NCBI GenBank assembly: GCA_002694955.1
Contig: NZNR01000009.1
Span: forward strand, 1 to 9,077
Source of the DNA: Planctomycetaceae bacterium
GTDB lineage: Bacteria > Planctomycetota > Planctomycetia > Pirellulales > UBA1268
DNA: 9,077 nt
Direction: 5' to 3'
Part shown: piece by piece, positions 6,991 through 9,077 of the stretch
Layout of the letters: every line of letters starts with the position of its first letter
Position numbering within the stretch: the stretch's first letter is position 1
The notes under the pieces: model-generated
Databases searched by the model: none
Seen by the model: the letters and a program-made list of their open reading frames with translations, nothing else
Told to the model about the DNA's origin: nothing
Program-made: the position numbers and the translations under genes

Positions 6991-7791
6991 ATGAGTGCTT
7001 CATCAAAAACTCGGGATTCAATCCGTGCTGCTGTGAGCCAGCAAGCCGGCAAAAGCCGCTCGAAACAAAAGTGGCTATCTCGTGTTGCTGTAGCTGGTAC
7101 ATGTATCGTGCTACTTATTCTTATCGGTGCGTGGTGGGGTGGTGAATTCTCACAGCCTGAGGTTGTTGCTGAACTTCATTCAATGGTTGATGAAGAAGTG
7201 GCCCGTCTTGCAAAAGTTGCTCGAAATGAAATTCCTTATGGATCTTCAGGCCCAGATATGGGCGAGTGGTTCCAAAAATTTAGAGACGTCCCTGAAAAAT
7301 ATCGTGGTCAAATTCGCCAAGATATGGGGCGATTGTTTACTGCCCGTGAACGTGCAGCAACCCAGTCATATTTTGCACTTCCGCCTGGGCAACGCCAAGC
7401 TGAAATGGACAGACGAATAAAAGCTGAAGAGGCTCGTAACAAAGAGCGTCGAGAACGATGGGCAGCTGAAAGGGCTGCCCGTGAGCAAGCCAATGCGAAC
7501 GGCCAGACTGCGGAGAACGGTCGAAATGGTGGTGCTGGACAAGAAGGCGGAGGGCGTGGACCAAACGCGGGTGGTGGGTCAGGTCCCGGAGGGCGTGGTG
7601 GACAGCGAACGGAAGATACCCGGAACGAATGGATGAAGCGCCGCCTTGACAACTCGTCTCCAGATGAAAGAGCCCAGCGCACTGAATACAGACGCGCTAT
7701 GAACGAGCGTCGTGAGCAACTTGGCATGGAACCCAGCCGAGGTGGTGGACCTCCAGGGCGTCGGGGGCCACCAGGCGGCCGCCCCTCATAA
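6991..7791 (+). CDS. Single-pass membrane protein with charged, Arg/Gly/Pro-rich C-terminal tail; function unknown
   Basis: I do not recognise a named family. The 266-residue product has a basic, Ser-rich N-terminus (1-31), one transmembrane helix (about 32-49, VAVAGTCIVLLILIGAWW) and a long region after it. Residues 55-130 are helical-looking with acidic and basic residues and include GEWFQKFRDVPEKYR (91-105). FALPPGQRQAEMDRRI (128-143) resembles, from memory, a motif in planctomycete hypothetical proteins; this is not certain. A highly charged coiled-coil-like stretch (140-168), a Gly/Asn/Arg-rich stretch (171-206), another charged helix (207-247) and a terminal GGGPPGRRGPPGGRP (251-265) follow. 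By the positive-inside rule the short basic N-terminus is probably cytoplasmic and the tail periplasmic. The start has AGGA (6980-6983) seven bases upstream. The strong strand composition bias of the tail produces long spurious open frames on the opposite strand. Confidence 0.85.
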   Translation: MSASSKTRDSIRAAVSQQAGKSRSKQKWLSRVAVAGTCIVLLILIGAWWGGEFSQPEVVAELHSMVDEEVARLAKVARNEIPYGSSGPDMGEWFQKFRDVPEKYRGQIRQDMGRLFTARERAATQSYFALPPGQRQAEMDRRIKAEEARNKERRERWAAERAAREQANANGQTAENGRNGGAGQEGGGRGPNAGGGSGPGGRGGQRTEDTRNEWMKRRLDNSSPDERAQRTEYRRAMNERREQLGMEPSRGGGPPGRRGPPGGRPS

Positions 7792-7804
7792 GCATAAACT
7801 GCCT

Positions 7805-7848
7805 GTGTACACCGCTTTTTCCTTTGTACACTGTTCTTCTTTGTACAC
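7805..7848. repeat. Three TGTACAC boxes
   Basis: TGTACAC occurs at 7806-7812, 7825-7831 and 7842-7848, with start-to-start distances of 19 and 17 bases. The first copy is the eight-base palindrome GTGTACAC (7805-7812). The other two share the longer form TTTGTACAC. All lie in the 158-base spacer between the 6991 gene and the thermonuclease gene. They could be operator sites or decayed repeats. The units are far too short for a CRISPR. Confidence 0.5.
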
Positions 7849-7908
7849 GGCTCTTGATTTGTCAAGCAGACGCAGACGTCCCACCTGTAGTTTGGCATGA
7901 TGCTAAAA

Positions 7909-7924
7909 GGAACTGCATCGTTCC
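7909..7924 (+). repeat. Hairpin GGAAC-TGCATC-GTTCC before thermonuclease gene
   Basis: Five-base arms with a six-base loop directly precede a strong Shine-Dalgarno sequence, AAGGAG (7925-7930). That AAGGAG lies 19 bases before the ATG at 7950, further than usual, and the codon just before that ATG in its frame is TGA. The hairpin could affect translation, or be chance. Confidence 0.3.
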
Positions 7925-7949
7925 AAGGAGTTTTCTCTGGCGGCCGTGA

Positions 7950-8345
7950 ATGTATTCAAAACTCTATAAATTTATCAGTGCACTCGCTCTTCTTGTCCCC
8001 ATCGTGACAATTGGTGAGTGTCGTCGTCAGCGAGACACATCTTCTTTACCCAAGACAACATGGACTGTTCAAAAAGTTCACGACGGCGACACTGTAACAA
8101 TTGTTAATCAGAGTGGTCATGTCGAAAAAATTCGACTTGCAGATATTGATGCTCCAGAGTACCGGCAGCCTTATGGGAAAACAGCTCGTCAGTCACTCGC
8201 TCAGAAGTTAAAAAATGAATTCATTGACATGACACCGACGGGTCGTGATCAATATGATCGTCTTCTCGCGACTCTCTGGGTGGATGGCAGGAACATTAAC
8301 CGGGAACTAGTTGCCGAGGGGCATGCTTGGGTCTTTGATCGCTAA
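7950..8345 (+). CDS. Thermonuclease (SNase-like), truncated by an in-frame TAA
   Basis: A calcium-dependent phosphodiesterase family (PF00565) that cuts DNA and RNA. The 131-residue product has a hydrophobic N-terminus (residues 7-22) suggesting export, then the SNase OB-fold: VHDGDTV with D45 (43-49), IRLADIDAPE with R62, D67 and E70 (61-70), and GRDQYDRLLATLWV with R104 (98-111), followed by the NRELVAEGHAWVF strand. These match the catalytic and metal-binding residues of staphylococcal nuclease. The product stops at AWVFDR, before the C-terminal helix. The codon is TAA where relatives usually have Tyr, and the same frame then continues with a typical SNase C-terminus to 8465. The protein is probably unstable or inactive unless the stop is read through. 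The ATG cannot move upstream, because TGA precedes it immediately. AAGGAG is 19 bases away, an unusually long spacing. Confidence 0.88.
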   Translation: MYSKLYKFISALALLVPIVTIGECRRQRDTSSLPKTTWTVQKVHDGDTVTIVNQSGHVEKIRLADIDAPEYRQPYGKTARQSLAQKLKNEFIDMTPTGRDQYDRLLATLWVDGRNINRELVAEGHAWVFDR

Positions 8346-8465
8346 TCACCACCTGCTGATCTCGTAGCAGCAGAGAACGATGCCAAAAAAGCTCGGATTG
8401 GCCTGTGGAAAACGGCCGATCCAGTGCGGCCGGCTACCTGGAGGGCCACCCATCCCCGGCAATAA
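8346..8465 (+). pseudogene. In-frame C-terminal remnant of the thermonuclease
   Basis: Directly after the TAA at 8343-8345, in the same frame, 39 codons run to a second TAA at 8463-8465. They contain PADLVAAENDAKKARIGLW (positions 3-21 of the remnant), the typical last helix and Gly-Leu-Trp turn of SNase-like proteins, then KTADPVRPATWR. There is no frameshift: restoring one sense codon, most simply TAT or TAC for Tyr, gives a normal 171-residue protein. The undamaged state of this piece suggests a recent mutation, a sequencing error or readthrough. Confidence 0.85.
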
Positions 8466-8473
8466 CTCCATTC

Positions 8474-8477
8474 AGGA
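8474..8477 (+). promoter_or_regulatory. Ribosome binding site deciding the ketosynthase start
   Basis: AGGA lies six bases before the ATG at 8484. No comparable sequence precedes the alternative in-frame ATG at 8553. This favours the longer form of the beta-ketoacyl synthase. Confidence 0.5.
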
Positions 8478-8483
8478 CGATTT

Positions 8484-9077
8484 ATGCAGGCGCTTGCGAG
8501 TCGACTTGAGTTCTTTTTTGTCGGCATCCGATATTCTAATGCTAGTCAAACAATGCAGAATAAATCAGATGTTGTCATTACTGGTGTCGGAGTCATCAGC
8601 CCCATAGGAATTGGTGCTGATAACTTTTGGCATGCGCTCCTTGAAGGCGAGAATGGTATTCGGCCTATTGATCTTTTTGACGCACATGGTCTTACTGTTC
8701 GTTTTGGTGGACAGGTGCCCAGTTTCGATCCCAAACTCTATGTGCGGCCGCGAAAAAGCTTGAAGGTCATGAGTCGGGATATTCAATTCGGTTTTGCAGC
8801 AGCAGACCTTGCGATGGCCGATGCTGGCGTAGCAAGTGAACGCGTTGATCCAGAACGTTTTGGTGTAGTCTTTGGTAATGACATGATCTATGCGGATCTT
8901 GATGACCTTGAAACGACCTACCGCCGTGCCAAAACTGCTGATGGCACATTCTCTTATGCCCAGTGGTCTGAAGCCATACAGGAAGAATCACAACCACTCT
9001 GGCTACTGAAGCACCTCCCCAACATGACAGCGTCACACATTGCAATTGCACAGGATGCTCGGGGTCCAAATAACACA
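8484..9077 (+). CDS. Beta-ketoacyl-ACP synthase (KAS II/FabF-like), N-terminal part, runs off the window
   Basis: Condensing enzyme of fatty-acid or related acyl-chain synthesis: it joins an acyl group to malonyl-ACP in the cytoplasm. The frame stays open to the last base, giving 198 codons. It contains the ketosynthase N-terminus DVVITGVGVISPIG (29-42 from the 8484 Met), FWHALLEGENGIRPIDLFD, the basic RPRKSLKVMSRD stretch, the AAADLAMADAG helix and WLLKHLPNMTASHIAIAQDA near the window end. The catalytic Cys should lie just beyond the window. Two starts are possible. The ATG at 8484 has AGGA six bases upstream but adds 23 residues before the usual N-terminus; the ATG at 8553 fits family length but has no Shine-Dalgarno. 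The longer form starts 18 bases after the thermonuclease remnant's stop. KAS proteins also occur in polyunsaturated-lipid and polyketide loci, so the pathway is open. Confidence 0.93.
   Translation, partial: MQALASRLEFFFVGIRYSNASQTMQNKSDVVITGVGVISPIGIGADNFWHALLEGENGIRPIDLFDAHGLTVRFGGQVPSFDPKLYVRPRKSLKVMSRDIQFGFAAADLAMADAGVASERVDPERFGVVFGNDMIYADLDDLETTYRRAKTADGTFSYAQWSEAIQEESQPLWLLKHLPNMTASHIAIAQDARGPNNT

Noticed and set aside
7759..7785. GC-rich inverted repeat at the end of the membrane protein gene as a terminator
   Set aside because: The pairing comes from Gly/Pro/Arg codons in the coding sequence, and no T-run follows.
7805..7848. TGTACAC boxes as a CRISPR array
   Set aside because: The repeats are seven to nine bases long with 8-12 base gaps. 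CRISPR repeats and spacers are each over 20 bases, and no cas gene is near.
7308..7898. 196-codon open frame on the minus strand opposite the membrane protein gene
   Set aside because: It is the reverse image of a Gly/Arg-codon-rich stretch, giving a Pro/Arg/Ser-rich product with no domain. The plus-strand gene has a ribosome binding site, a transmembrane helix and sensible composition.
8343..8345. TAA in the thermonuclease gene as a reassigned sense codon
   Set aside because: Other intact genes in the window end in TAA at the expected length, so TAA is a normal stop here.

Overview
The window most likely comes from a member of the Planctomycetota. The main evidence is a small lipoprotein with the TIGR03067 domain, a family known almost only from planctomycetes. 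Supporting evidence is the density of exported sulfatases and glycan-active enzymes typical of marine planctomycetes, and a membrane protein with an Arg/Gly/Pro-rich tail. Base composition is moderate, and genes on both strands are separated by short spacers. No RNA gene, insertion sequence, CRISPR array or phage gene was found, and no stretch over 300 bases lacks a gene.

Positions 1-4981 and the gene that follows form a cluster for breaking down acidic or sulfated glycans. A formylglycine-type sulfatase (2-1462, 5' end outside the window) is followed by a GH29 alpha-L-fucosidase (1539-2981), both on the plus strand. Convergent to them, on the minus strand, are a TIGR03067 lipoprotein (4299-4808) and an alginate-lyase-fold protein (3043-4230). 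Transcribed away from that pair is a large secreted GH10-like protein (4982-6802). All five have signal peptides or a lipobox, so they should act outside the cytoplasm. Sulfatase plus fucosidase plus a uronate-lyase fold suggests a sulfated, fucose- and uronate-containing algal polysaccharide; this is an inference from gene content. No transporter, SusC/SusD pair or regulator is visible.

Positions 6803-9077 hold unrelated genes. These are a single-pass membrane protein with a charged and Gly/Arg-rich tail (6991-7791), a staphylococcal-nuclease-type thermonuclease cut by one in-frame TAA (7950-8345, with its C-terminus still readable in the same frame to 8465), and the N-terminal part of a beta-ketoacyl synthase (8484-9077, running off the end).

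The observations most worth a second look are these. The GH10-like protein keeps the nucleophile Glu but has His where the acid/base Glu should be, and lacks other substrate-site residues. The thermonuclease looks like a one-base nonsense mutant. Short repeats that are not CRISPRs sit in the two spacers around the membrane protein: a 16-bp tandem repeat, an ATGGTA/TACCAT inverted repeat and three TGTACAC boxes.
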